From G963662905 sp963662905 (GTDB taxonomy: Bacteria; Bacteroidota; Bacteroidia; Bacteroidales; WRLA01): DNA of 64,000 nt. The stretch covers positions 372,001 to 436,000 of the forward strand of contig CAXXFD010000001.1 of the NCBI GenBank assembly GCA_963662905.2. Direction: 5' to 3'. Position 1 is the first letter of the stretch, and each line of letters begins with the position of its first letter. Positions 46,270-54,367 of the stretch are shown one piece after another. Under the pieces are notes generated by a model. The model saw only the letters and a list, made by a program, of their open reading frames with translations. It was not told where the DNA came from and searched no databases. The translations under genes were made by a program, and so were the position numbers.

Positions 46270-46311
46270 TAATAATGAAGACATTTTACTTAGAAGCCAG
46301 GGCATCATTTA

Positions 46312-46343
46312 TTTGATATTTGGTTGACTTTTTATTATCTTTG
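46312..46343 (+). promoter_or_regulatory. Promoter of the XRE-ImmA/PIN operon
   Basis: TTTG (46312-46315), 20 bp, TATCTTTG (46336-46343). It lies between the MITE end and the gene, 27 bp before the ATG at 46371. Confidence 0.65.
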
Positions 46344-46363
46344 TGCGAGTTTGTCAACCAAAT
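46318..46363. promoter_or_regulatory. Putative operator flanking the -7 box
   Basis: ATTTGGTTGAC (46318-46328) and its exact reverse complement GTCAACCAAAT (46353-46363) bracket the -7 box. A third half-site is part of the direct repeat AACCAAATTGTT (46357-46368 and 46374-46385), reaching into the first codons. This suits autoregulation by the encoded XRE protein. Confidence 0.6.
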
Positions 46364-46370
46364 TGTTACT

Positions 46371-47417
46371 ATGAACCAAATTGTTGCCCAACGAATAAAA
46401 AGTGCCCGAATCCTAAACGGATTATCGATGCAGGAAGTAGCTGACGCTTTGGGCGTTTCGAAGCAAATGATAAGTAAATATGAAAAAGGGTTATCGCTTC
46501 CTAATAGCCATAAAATCATCAAATTAGCTCAATTATTCTCTATTAAAGTTGATTATTTCTTTAGTCAGAACCGGGTGGAGCTGGGAGAGATCAACTTTCG
46601 TAAGAAAGCATCTTTTTCACTTAAGAAACAGAATGCATTAAAGGAAAGCATTAAAAACAAGTTGGAGAATTTTCTATACCTTGAAAATATCCTTTCGATT
46701 GACAAAAAATTTGAAAACCCGATCCGGGATTTAAATATATCCCTAAATGGAGATATCATAAAAGCTGCTCAGATTATCAGGAACGAATGGAACATGGGAC
46801 TGTCTCCAATCCATGATATGATTCAGCTTTTTGAGGATCATGGAATTATTATAATTGAAATCGAAGAAAAAGAAAATAAATTTGACGGACTAGCCACTTT
46901 CGTAAATAATAAATATCCCGTAATTGTACTCAACAAATTATTTGTGGTTGAACGAAAACGCTTCTCTTTAGCCCATGAACTGGGACACTTGCTGCTCAGC
47001 ATATCTCCAACCAGTTTGAATAAAGAAGCCGCATGCAATATGTTTGCTTCCGAACTTTTGCTACCAAAACAAATTTTAATTGAAGCCTTCGGAGGCAAAC
47101 GCAGACATATATCCTTCAATGAACTAAAAGCGATGCAAATAAAATATGGATTGAGTATTAAAGCAATAATATACAGGCTGGTAGATGTTGGCATCCTGAA
47201 TGAAAACCAACACAAAAATTTTTATAAAAAAATAAGAGCCAACAAAAATGCAGAAATAAAAATAGATCAAAGCAGATTTTCGTCGACTGAAAACTCCAGC
47301 AAACTTGAAACAATGGCATATCGCGCTTTATCGCAAGAGCTCATTTCTTTAAGTAAAGCATCTTCCTTGCTTAATAAAAACATAGATTTGATCAGGAACA
47401 ATCTGGCTATAATTTGA
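46371..47417 (+). CDS. XRE-family HTH protein with ImmA/IrrE metallopeptidase domain
   Basis: A 348-residue regulator-protease. It has an N-terminal XRE helix-turn-helix (about 5-60, MQEVADALGVSKQMISKYEKG). A central ImmA/IrrE (COG2856) zinc peptidase domain carries H202-E-L-G-H206 in SLAHELGHLLL. An AT-rich C-terminal part follows. I start at 46371 because the promoter's -7 box lies inside the longer open frame. Proteins of this type cleave repressors or act as antitoxins. A PIN-domain gene follows 8 bp downstream, and a clean inverted-repeat operator precedes it. The codon use is more AT-rich than in neighbouring housekeeping genes, suggesting transfer. Confidence 0.88.
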   Translation: MNQIVAQRIKSARILNGLSMQEVADALGVSKQMISKYEKGLSLPNSHKIIKLAQLFSIKVDYFFSQNRVELGEINFRKKASFSLKKQNALKESIKNKLENFLYLENILSIDKKFENPIRDLNISLNGDIIKAAQIIRNEWNMGLSPIHDMIQLFEDHGIIIIEIEEKENKFDGLATFVNNKYPVIVLNKLFVVERKRFSLAHELGHLLLSISPTSLNKEAACNMFASELLLPKQILIEAFGGKRRHISFNELKAMQIKYGLSIKAIIYRLVDVGILNENQHKNFYKKIRANKNAEIKIDQSRFSSTENSSKLETMAYRALSQELISLSKASSLLNKNIDLIRNNLAII

Positions 47418-47425
47418 TTTAGTCT

Positions 47426-47935
47426 ATGAAAGCCCTTATTAACGACGCTAATATATTAATAGATTTAGCTAAACTGGATCTCATGAACAGCTTTAGCGAT
47501 CTGGGCTTCGATTTGTATTCTACAGATTTTGTTCTCGCTGAGTTAAACAAAGATCAATACAACAAAGTAGCACCGCTGATATCTGGCAATGAACTGAAAG
47601 TTCTCCAAACCGAAGACGAATTTGATTTCTATGAAATTTTTAAGCTGTATCAAAATAATAGGGGTCTGAGTTTTGAAGATTGTTCTGTGTGGTTTTATGC
47701 AAAGAATATGAATGGCATACTGCTTACGGGCGATAAAAAGCTGCGCAAATGTGCTTCTATAGATAAAGTCGAAGTTCGGGGCATTCTTTATATCTTTGAT
47801 CCGTTGGTAAATAAAAAAATACTTAGCCCAAAATTTGCATCTCAGAAAATTAAAATGCTTTGGAAAATTAATGACCGCCTTCCGAAAAACGAAATTAATA
47901 TCAGAATAGAAAAATGGAAAAACTCCTCACCCTAA
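47426..47935 (+). CDS. PIN-domain protein (probable RNase toxin)
   Basis: A 169-residue protein with the four acidic positions of PIN nucleases: Asp7 (INDANILIDL), Glu39 (VLAEL), Asp85 (LSFEDCSVWFYAK) and Asp103 (LLTGDKKLRK). The spacing and motifs fit VapC-like or DUF3368-like PIN domains that cut RNA with Mg2+ or Mn2+. About 30 extra basic residues at the C-terminus. It follows the XRE-ImmA gene by 8 bp, which suggests a toxin-antitoxin style unit in which the peptidase protein is the antitoxin or regulator. Its end overlaps the next gene by 22 bp. Confidence 0.8.
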   Translation: MKALINDANILIDLAKLDLMNSFSDLGFDLYSTDFVLAELNKDQYNKVAPLISGNELKVLQTEDEFDFYEIFKLYQNNRGLSFEDCSVWFYAKNMNGILLTGDKKLRKCASIDKVEVRGILYIFDPLVNKKILSPKFASQKIKMLWKINDRLPKNEINIRIEKWKNSSP

Positions 47936-48717
47936 ACGCTCAAAACATCTCCGATGAACATATCTGCTGCGCTATTTCCGATAAAAAATGCCGGGAAGGT
48001 TATGAACTGAAAAAAGACTGGCTGCGCTCGGAATTTGAAAATGGATATATTTTCCGCCGCATTGATGCACGTGCCAAGGTTTTTATGGAATATGGCCCTG
48101 CTGAAACGGCCTGGCTCCCTATTGACGCACCGGAATATCTTAATATCAACTGCTTCTGGGTCTCCGGAAAATACAAAGGAAACGGCTATGCCAAAGAACT
48201 TTTAAAAGACGCTCTAAACGATTGCAGGCAACAAGATAAAAACGGCTTGCTTACCGTTGCTGGAAAAAAGAAATTCCATTTTATGAGCGATGGAAAATGG
48301 CTCCTGCGCCAAGGCTTTAAACTTACTGATGAACTGGAAAACGGATTCACTTTATTGGCGCTTAAAACCAAAGCCGGAGCTCCCAATCCAAAATTCCGCG
48401 ATTCCGCAGTCAATCCGCTTCTTCCTAAAACAAAAGGATTGCTTGCATATTATTCCAACCGTTGCCCTTTTACCGAACTCCATGTAAATGAAAGCCTCAA
48501 AGAAACAGCCGAAAAGCGGGGTATTTCACTTAATGTCATCAAACTAAACAGCATGGAAGAAGCACAAAAAGCGCCCTGCCCGGCAACCATCTTCAGCCTG
48601 TTCTTTAACGGCAAATTTATAACTACCGACATCAGCGTTTGCATAGACAGCCGCTTCGATAAAATTATGAAGAAATTGGGCTATTATAAAAATGATTTAA
48701 TTTATCCCTATAAATAA
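47914..48717 (+). CDS. GNAT N-acetyltransferase with YoaP-like C-terminal domain
   Basis: A 267-residue protein. The N-terminal GNAT domain (about 1-150) contains the acetyl-CoA-binding turn WVSGKYKGNGYAKELL, the R/Q-x-x-G-x-G/A equivalent. The C-terminal part (about 165-265) resembles the YoaP domain: a thioredoxin-like fold with Cys in SNRCPFTE, PATIFSLFFNGKFI and the end in KIMKKLGY. The substrate is not known. It overlaps the PIN gene by 22 bp, which could couple translation, although the family is often a stand-alone gene. The stop codon lies inside the first of four palindromes controlling the next gene. Confidence 0.83.
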   Translation: MEKLLTLNAQNISDEHICCAISDKKCREGYELKKDWLRSEFENGYIFRRIDARAKVFMEYGPAETAWLPIDAPEYLNINCFWVSGKYKGNGYAKELLKDALNDCRQQDKNGLLTVAGKKKFHFMSDGKWLLRQGFKLTDELENGFTLLALKTKAGAPNPKFRDSAVNPLLPKTKGLLAYYSNRCPFTELHVNESLKETAEKRGISLNVIKLNSMEEAQKAPCPATIFSLFFNGKFITTDISVCIDSRFDKIMKKLGYYKNDLIYPYK

Positions 48718-48821
48718 GGATATTAAACTAATTTTTATCCCTATGGATAAGGATAATTATTAATATTAGTTTCCTCATAATAAGGAAATTATTTATATCT
48801 TTGTCCTCATCAATAAGGATA
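48703..48821 (+). promoter_or_regulatory. Four phased palindromic operators before the ATPase gene
   Basis: Units at 48703-48722, 48736-48755, 48770-48788 and 48802-48821. Each begins TATCC, TTTCC or TGTCC and ends ATAAGGATA or ATAAGGAAA. Starts are 33, 34 and 32 bp apart, about three helical turns. The first covers the previous stop codon and the last ends two bases before the ATG. Confidence 0.75.
48796..48803 (+). promoter_or_regulatory. -7 promoter element of the DUF4143 ATPase gene
   Basis: TATCTTTG fits TAnnTTTG. It sits between palindromes 3 and 4, overlapping the start of the fourth, so a bound repressor would block polymerase. Confidence 0.6.
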
Positions 48822-48823
48822 TT

Positions 48824-50098
48824 ATGTTAAAGGAAAGATTTAAAGAACTCATAATAAGTAGTATAGAGCGGGATTATAGCCATATAAAAGCCCGCCGGCT
48901 GGAAATACCTCTTGAAACAGATAAAATCGTATGCTTTATAGGAGTAAGACGCTGCGGCAAAACCCATCTTATGTTTCATGCAATAAAAGCATTACGGGAA
49001 AAACATAAACGCGAAAACCTGGTATATATAAATTTTGAAGATGACCGGATATTTCCTTTAGGACTTGAAGGGCTTTCCTTGTTTCCGGAGGCTTATTATG
49101 AATTATTCCCTGACAAGAAGAATGAAAAAGTGTATTTTTTCTTTGATGAAATACAGAACGTCGCCAACTGGGAAAAATTTATCAGAAGGCTCTACGATAC
49201 CGAAAACTGTCGCATATTTCTGAGTGGGTCTTCTTCCAGCCTCTTATCCAGCGAAATAGCAAGTATCCTGCGCGGAAGAAGCCTGAGCATAGAGGTATTC
49301 CCGCTCTCCTTTGGCGAATTCCTTGATTTCAAGGATATTGATCCCAATATCTATAGTGCTGCGGCCAAGCCACAAATAATGCATGCTTTTCAGGAATACC
49401 TCGAATATGGAGGCTTTCCGGAGCTGCCCTTTATGGACGAACAATACAAACGGCCCAACCTCCAGGAATACATCGACCTGATCATCTACCGCGACCTGAT
49501 CGAACGCTATGGAGTAAGCAACAACTATCTGCTGAAATATCTGGTAAAATACTGCTACACCAACATCGCAACTTTGCTCAGCCTGAACAAGCTATTTAAT
49601 GACTTCAAATCAAAGGGCTTGCAATTATCCAAAAATACGCTTTACAATTATATGGGTCATTTGGAAGATGCTTATGCCGTTTTCAGCCTTCCAAAAATGT
49701 CGAAATCGCTGGCAGAGCAAAGGAAAAACCCTCAGAAAATATATTCGGTTGATGTGGGTTTTAAGGCTGCCGTAAGCCATGAACTGGATTATGGTCACCG
49801 ATTTGAGAATATTGTTTTTCTGCACCTGCGCCGATTATATCCCGAAATCTTCTATTGGAAGGGGAAGCAGGAAATTGATTTTGCTTTTTACAAAAATGGC
49901 GCATTAAAGCTTGTTAATGTGGCTTACGACCTTTCGGATCCCAAAACAATGAGCCGTGAAATAAGCGGCCTGAGCGAAGGCATGAAGGAGCACGGCCTGA
50001 AAGAATCGGTTTTAATCAATTCAGAAATGGAACGTCTTGTTGAAGTGGATGTAAATAAAATATATATCGTTCCTCTTTGGAAATGGTTGCTGCAATAA
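48824..50098 (+). CDS. AAA_14 / DUF4143 ATPase
   Basis: A 424-residue P-loop ATPase of the AAA_14-DUF4143 type. Walker A is GVRRCGKT (40-47, Lys46). Walker B is YFFFDEIQN (about 104-112). A sensor-like FLSGSSSSLLSSEIASILRGR follows at about 135-157, typical of the family. The DUF4143 C-terminal region (about 200-400) includes NTLYNYMGHLEDAYAVF, a winged-helix-like segment, and the nuclease-fold-like EIDFAFYKNG. These ATPases are abundant and scattered in Bacteroidota and archaea and their role is not established. The array of four operators implies tight control, perhaps by the protein itself. Convergent with mreC, ending 1 bp from its stop. Confidence 0.88.
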   Translation: MLKERFKELIISSIERDYSHIKARRLEIPLETDKIVCFIGVRRCGKTHLMFHAIKALREKHKRENLVYINFEDDRIFPLGLEGLSLFPEAYYELFPDKKNEKVYFFFDEIQNVANWEKFIRRLYDTENCRIFLSGSSSSLLSSEIASILRGRSLSIEVFPLSFGEFLDFKDIDPNIYSAAAKPQIMHAFQEYLEYGGFPELPFMDEQYKRPNLQEYIDLIIYRDLIERYGVSNNYLLKYLVKYCYTNIATLLSLNKLFNDFKSKGLQLSKNTLYNYMGHLEDAYAVFSLPKMSKSLAEQRKNPQKIYSVDVGFKAAVSHELDYGHRFENIVFLHLRRLYPEIFYWKGKQEIDFAFYKNGALKLVNVAYDLSDPKTMSREISGLSEGMKEHGLKESVLINSEMERLVEVDVNKIYIVPLWKWLLQ

Positions 50099-50099
50099 T

Positions 50100-50936
50100 T
50101 TACTCGTAATCAATCAATTCCTGATTTTCCATCAGTAAGCTGTCCTGCTCATTTTTGTGCAGGTTACGGATTACGAACACATGATCCAGGGCATTAAAAT
50201 CGGTGGCAAGTTTTATGCGCAGCTCAAAATAATTTTGTCCGGGCAACGTGGCAATGCTATCTACAGTGCCCAATAATAATCCTTCCGGAAAAATCAGGCT
50301 GAAGCCGCTGCTCACCACGGTATCGCCCTGCCGTATATCCACATGGCCGGGGATATCGCTCAAAGCAGCAAAGTGCGGGTCTTCACCATCCCAGGTAAGG
50401 CTGCCTACTTGTTTGTTGCGGCTAATACGGGCGCTCAGCAGAAAAGCCTTGTGCAGCACAGGCATCACCAAAGCAAAATTCCCGGAGGAGCCAACAACAA
50501 TCCCTACAATTCCTTCCGGACCCAAAACGCCCATTTCTTTTTCCACCCCATCCTCCTGCCCTTTATTGAGCATGATGAGGTTATTGCGTTTTTGCACGCT
50601 GTTGCTGATCACCCGCGCATCCAGATATTCAAACAAACGAATTGTATCCCTCAGGAAGTTTTGTGCTGTATCGTTCAATACATAACTGGATGGCTGCATG
50701 GACAAAAGGTTTTTATTTTGCAAAGCCAGCTTGTCATTTTCTTCCACTAAACCCACATACTGCCCAATATTCGCAAGGGCAGCAAAAACACCGCCCCGGA
50801 ATTGGTTCATCGAATTGGAAAAAACGCTTCCCTGATAAGGGTTGAAACTTACAAGCAGCACAAAAGATATGGCTTCCAGTATCAAAAACAGGAAAACAAA
50901 ATAGTACCTAAATATAAACCGGATGAGCCTGTACAT
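50100..50936 (-). CDS. mreC: Rod-shape-determining protein MreC
   Basis: A 278-residue bitopic protein. It has one transmembrane helix (about 12-30), a periplasmic coiled coil (about 55-80) and the MreC beta domain (about 105-260). Conserved blocks are NNLIMLNKGQEDGVEKEMGVLGPEGIVG and GDTVVSSGFSLIFPEGLLLGTV. It scaffolds MreD, RodA and PBP2. It is encoded after metG on the minus strand (18-bp gap), away from mreD (18785) and mrdA-rodA (7515-10591). mreB is not in the window. Confidence 0.93.
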   Translation of the reverse strand: MYRLIRFIFRYYFVFLFLILEAISFVLLVSFNPYQGSVFSNSMNQFRGGVFAALANIGQYVGLVEENDKLALQNKNLLSMQPSSYVLNDTAQNFLRDTIRLFEYLDARVISNSVQKRNNLIMLNKGQEDGVEKEMGVLGPEGIVGIVVGSSGNFALVMPVLHKAFLLSARISRNKQVGSLTWDGEDPHFAALSDIPGHVDIRQGDTVVSSGFSLIFPEGLLLGTVDSIATLPGQNYFELRIKLATDFNALDHVFVIRNLHKNEQDSLLMENQELIDYE

Positions 50937-50954
50937 ATATGTGCTGCTTGCCTT

Positions 50955-53015
50955 TTAGCGGATTTCTGATCCGTTTTTAATTTCGTCTTTCATTGGAGCT
51001 ACAAAGCTCAGGCTGCCATCGGCATCTTCGGCCATCAGCACCATGCCCTGCGACTCAATTCCACGCAGTTTTTTGGGAGCCAGGTTTACCAAAACGCTCA
51101 CTTTCTTCCCAATGATTTCTTCCGGTTCGAAATATTCCGCAATACCGGAAACAATGGTACGCTGGTCAATACCGGTATCCACTTTCAGTTTGAGGAGCTT
51201 TTTGGTTTTGGCCACTTTTTCTGCTTCCAAGATGGTGGCTGTGCGGATATCCATTTTCGCAAAATCATCGAATTCGATATTCGCTTTGGCCGGGCCGGCA
51301 GTCCATTCGCTCAGCTCGTTTTGCTTTTTAGTATCGAGCAGGCGCTGCACTTGTGCTTCAATATCTTTATCTTCAATCTTTTCGAATAAAAATTCTGCTT
51401 TATTCAATTGATGCCCGGCTTCCAGGATGTCTCCGCGGCCTGCGCCATTCCATTGCAATGAATCCATATTCAAAATAGAACAAAGTTTCTTCGCTGTGAA
51501 CGGCAGGAACGGCTCGCACACAATGCTCATGTTGGCGCAGATTTGCAACGAAATATTCAGAATGGTCTTCACGCGCTCCGGATCCTGCTTGAACTTTTTC
51601 CAGGGCTCCTGATCGGTCAGGTATTTGTTGCCAAGACGGGCAAGGTTCATCATTTCCGAAAGGGCTTCACGAAATTTATAATGCTCAATGGCTTTCCCGA
51701 TGCGCCCGGGGAACAGCTCCATTGCGGCCAGGGCTTCCCTGTCTTCGTCTGTCAGGCCGGTAATTTCGGGCACTTTCCCTTCAAAATATTTATGTGTCAG
51801 CACCACCGTACGGTTCACGAAATTACCGAAAATGGCCAGCAATTCGCTGTTGTTGCGTGTCTGGAAATCCTTCCAGGTGAAATCATTGTCTTTGGCTTCA
51901 GGAGCATTGGCGCAAAGCATATAACGAAGTACGTCTTGCTTTCCGGGGAAATCTTCCAGATATTCATGCAACCAAACCGCCCAATTGCGCGATGTGGAAA
52001 TTTTATCGCCTTCGAGGTTTAAAAACTCATTGGCAGGCACATTATCGGGCATAATATAACTGCCCTCGGCTTTGAGCATGGATGGGAAAATAATGCAATG
52101 GAATACGATATTGTCTTTCCCAATGAAATGCACCAGCTTGGAGCTTTCATCTTTCCACCAGCTTTCCCATTCGGTATTGTTTTGTTCTGCCCATTCGCGT
52201 GTTGCTGAAATATAGCCTATTGGCGCATCAAACCAAACATAAAGCACTTTTCCTTCGGCTCCTTCTACGGGCACTTTCACGCCCCAGTTGAGGTCGCGGG
52301 TTACGGCACGCGGATGCAGCCCCTGGTCAATCCATGATTTGCACTGACCATAAACATTGGGTTTCCAGTCTTCTTTATGTCCGTCCAGAATCCATTCGCT
52401 AAGCCAGCCTTCATACTGATCCAAAGGCAGGTACCAGTGCTTGGTTTCTTTCAGCTGGGGCACATTTCCTGTAAGTGCCGAAACCGGATTGATCAAATCT
52501 GTGGCATTGAGCGAAGTACCGCAGCTTTCGCATTGGTCTCCATAGGCTTTATCGTAATTACAGTGCGGGCAGGTTCCGGTGATATAGCGGTCGGCAAGAA
52601 ACTGTTCCGCTTCTGCATCATAATATTGTTCCGAGCTTTTTTCGATGAATTTGCCTTCATCATAAAGCTTTTTAAAGAATTGTGATGCCGTTTCGTGATG
52701 AATATCATTGGAAGTGCGCGAATACACATCAAAGGAAATCCCCAGATCATCAAAGCTTTTGGCAATGATGCCGTGGTATTTGTCCACGATATCCTGAGGT
52801 GTTACGCCTTCTTTGCGCGCTTTGATGGTAATGGGCACGCCATGTTCATCGCTGCCACCGATAAAAAGCACCTCTTTTTTGTTGGAGCGCAAATAGCGTG
52901 CATAAATGTCGGCAGGAATATAAACCCCGGCCAGATGGCCAATATGAATCGGGCCGTTTGCATAAGGCAGAGCCGATGTAATCGTGTATCTTTTAACTTC
53001 TTTCTTTTCCTTCAT
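50955..53015 (-). CDS. metG: Methionine--tRNA ligase
   Basis: Class I synthetase charging tRNA-Met. The 686-residue protein has the HIGH motif in GPIHIGHLAG, zinc-binding knuckles CPHC and CESC, the KMSKS equivalent KISTS in GDKISTSRN, and the helical anticodon domain. A C-terminal tRNA-binding OB domain (about 580-686, FDDFAKMDIRTATILEAEKV) supports dimerisation. Length is typical for the dimeric form. Divergent from the LD-carboxypeptidase gene, with a -7 box TATCTTTG upstream. Confidence 0.97.
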   Translation of the reverse strand: MKEKKEVKRYTITSALPYANGPIHIGHLAGVYIPADIYARYLRSNKKEVLFIGGSDEHGVPITIKARKEGVTPQDIVDKYHGIIAKSFDDLGISFDVYSRTSNDIHHETASQFFKKLYDEGKFIEKSSEQYYDAEAEQFLADRYITGTCPHCNYDKAYGDQCESCGTSLNATDLINPVSALTGNVPQLKETKHWYLPLDQYEGWLSEWILDGHKEDWKPNVYGQCKSWIDQGLHPRAVTRDLNWGVKVPVEGAEGKVLYVWFDAPIGYISATREWAEQNNTEWESWWKDESSKLVHFIGKDNIVFHCIIFPSMLKAEGSYIMPDNVPANEFLNLEGDKISTSRNWAVWLHEYLEDFPGKQDVLRYMLCANAPEAKDNDFTWKDFQTRNNSELLAIFGNFVNRTVVLTHKYFEGKVPEITGLTDEDREALAAMELFPGRIGKAIEHYKFREALSEMMNLARLGNKYLTDQEPWKKFKQDPERVKTILNISLQICANMSIVCEPFLPFTAKKLCSILNMDSLQWNGAGRGDILEAGHQLNKAEFLFEKIEDKDIEAQVQRLLDTKKQNELSEWTAGPAKANIEFDDFAKMDIRTATILEAEKVAKTKKLLKLKVDTGIDQRTIVSGIAEYFEPEEIIGKKVSVLVNLAPKKLRGIESQGMVLMAEDADGSLSFVAPMKDEIKNGSEIR

Positions 53016-53072
53016 TTTATCGGATATTTGGCAGGATTATTTTTTTCTTCTCTTGCAAATTACTAATTTCGG

Positions 53073-53080
53073 CAAAGATA
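53073..53080 (-). promoter_or_regulatory. -7 promoter element of metG-mreC
   Basis: Minus-strand TATCTTTG, 57 bp before the metG ATG. No consensus -33 seen. Confidence 0.5.
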
Positions 53081-53114
53081 AAAATTTGCTAAAGAAAACT
53101 CATCGGATATTTTT

Positions 53115-54011
53115 ATGATACAGCCATCACTGCTCAATAAAGGCGACCTGATCGGAATTGCGGCTCCTGCCGGAAGGATTGATTTCAAAGAAATTGAAAA
53201 AGCGGCCGATTTCATCCGTTCTGAATGGCAAATGGATGTGCTGGTGGCCGGTCAATGCCGAAACAAGCATCATCAGTTTGCCGGAACAGACCAGGAGCGG
53301 CTGGAAGGTATGCAGCAGATGATCAACAATCCCAAAGTAAAAGCAATACTTTGTGCGCGCGGCGGTTACGGCAGTGCGCGCATCATCGACCAGCTGGATT
53401 TTCGTCCCATGCTCGAAACTCCAAAATGGCTCATTGGCTACAGCGATATTACCGTTTTTCACAGCCATCTATCCCGCATGGGCATTATGAGCCTGCACGC
53501 CACCATGCCCCGAAATTTCCCCGATGGCACCGAAAGTCTTTTCACGGTTCTAACCACAGGAAAAACAGACTATAAAATCCCATCGGATGAGCTGAACAGA
53601 AGCGGAAAAGCCTGTGGATTACTCACCGGCGGAAATTTAAGCATGCTGGGCAGTATCAGCGGTTCCGTTTCCGATATTGAAACCGATGGAAAAATCCTTT
53701 TTATCGAAGACCTGAACGAATATCTCTACGCCATGGATCGGCTCATGGTACAATTAAAACGCAGTGGAAAACTCAGGAATATTGCAGGCTTGGTAGCCGG
53801 AGGTTTTAGCGACATGAAAGATTACGCTACTGATTTTGGAAAAGACAGCCGTGCGATCATCCTCGATGCTTTGGGCGATAAAAACATTCCGGTCTGCTTT
53901 GATTTTCCTGCCGGACATATCCGCGATAACCGTGCTTTGATCATGGGCTGTGCCTGCGAACTGGAAGTTAGAAAAACACATACCGTTTTAAAACAGGACT
54001 CGAATGGCTGA
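53115..54011 (+). CDS. LD-carboxypeptidase (S66 family)
   Basis: A 298-residue cytoplasmic-type serine peptidase that removes the terminal D-Ala from muropeptide tetrapeptides during peptidoglycan recycling. The N-terminus GDLIGIAAPAG is the S66 signature. The nucleophile elbow GYSDITVFHSHL carries the catalytic Ser, and ARGGYGSARIIDQLDF precedes it. The Glu and His of the triad are expected in the C-terminal half (FIEDLNEYLYAMDR and PAGHIRDN). Overlaps the yraN-like gene by 8 bp, so they are co-transcribed. Confidence 0.93.
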   Translation: MIQPSLLNKGDLIGIAAPAGRIDFKEIEKAADFIRSEWQMDVLVAGQCRNKHHQFAGTDQERLEGMQQMINNPKVKAILCARGGYGSARIIDQLDFRPMLETPKWLIGYSDITVFHSHLSRMGIMSLHATMPRNFPDGTESLFTVLTTGKTDYKIPSDELNRSGKACGLLTGGNLSMLGSISGSVSDIETDGKILFIEDLNEYLYAMDRLMVQLKRSGKLRNIAGLVAGGFSDMKDYATDFGKDSRAIILDALGDKNIPVCFDFPAGHIRDNRALIMGCACELEVRKTHTVLKQDSNG

Positions 54012-54363
54012 ACATAACGAACTGGGCAAAAAAGGCGAGGAAATTGCCATGGAATTCCTGCGCAATAAAGGTTTTGAAATCCTGCAGCACAACTGGACCT
54101 ACGGCAAAGATGAAATCGACATCATTGCCCGCGACAACGAATTTTTGGTGATGGTAGAAGTCAAAACCCGTTCGTCGGTTCATTTTGGCGAACCGGAAAC
54201 ATTTGTCAGCCTGAAAAAACAAAAATTCATAATCCGGGCTGCCAATGAGTATATTTTGAAAACGAACTTTATGGGCGAAACGCGCTTCGATATTATCGGA
54301 ATCGTTATTACGCCCGAGGGGCATGATATCCGGCATATACCGGACGCTTTTTATCCCTATTAA
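54004..54363 (+). CDS. YraN/UPF0102 family nuclease-fold protein
   Basis: A 119-residue protein with the N-terminal ELGKKGEEIAMEFLRNKGF and the restriction-endonuclease-like core WTYGKDEIDIIARD..FLVMVEVKTR. The core shows the E..D..E-x-K acidic/Lys pattern of nucleases. The family is nearly universal but of unsettled function. It starts inside the LD-carboxypeptidase gene (8-bp overlap) and ends 4 bp before the next ATG. Confidence 0.92.
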   Translation: MAEHNELGKKGEEIAMEFLRNKGFEILQHNWTYGKDEIDIIARDNEFLVMVEVKTRSSVHFGEPETFVSLKKQKFIIRAANEYILKTNFMGETRFDIIGIVITPEGHDIRHIPDAFYPY

Positions 54364-54367
54364 CATC

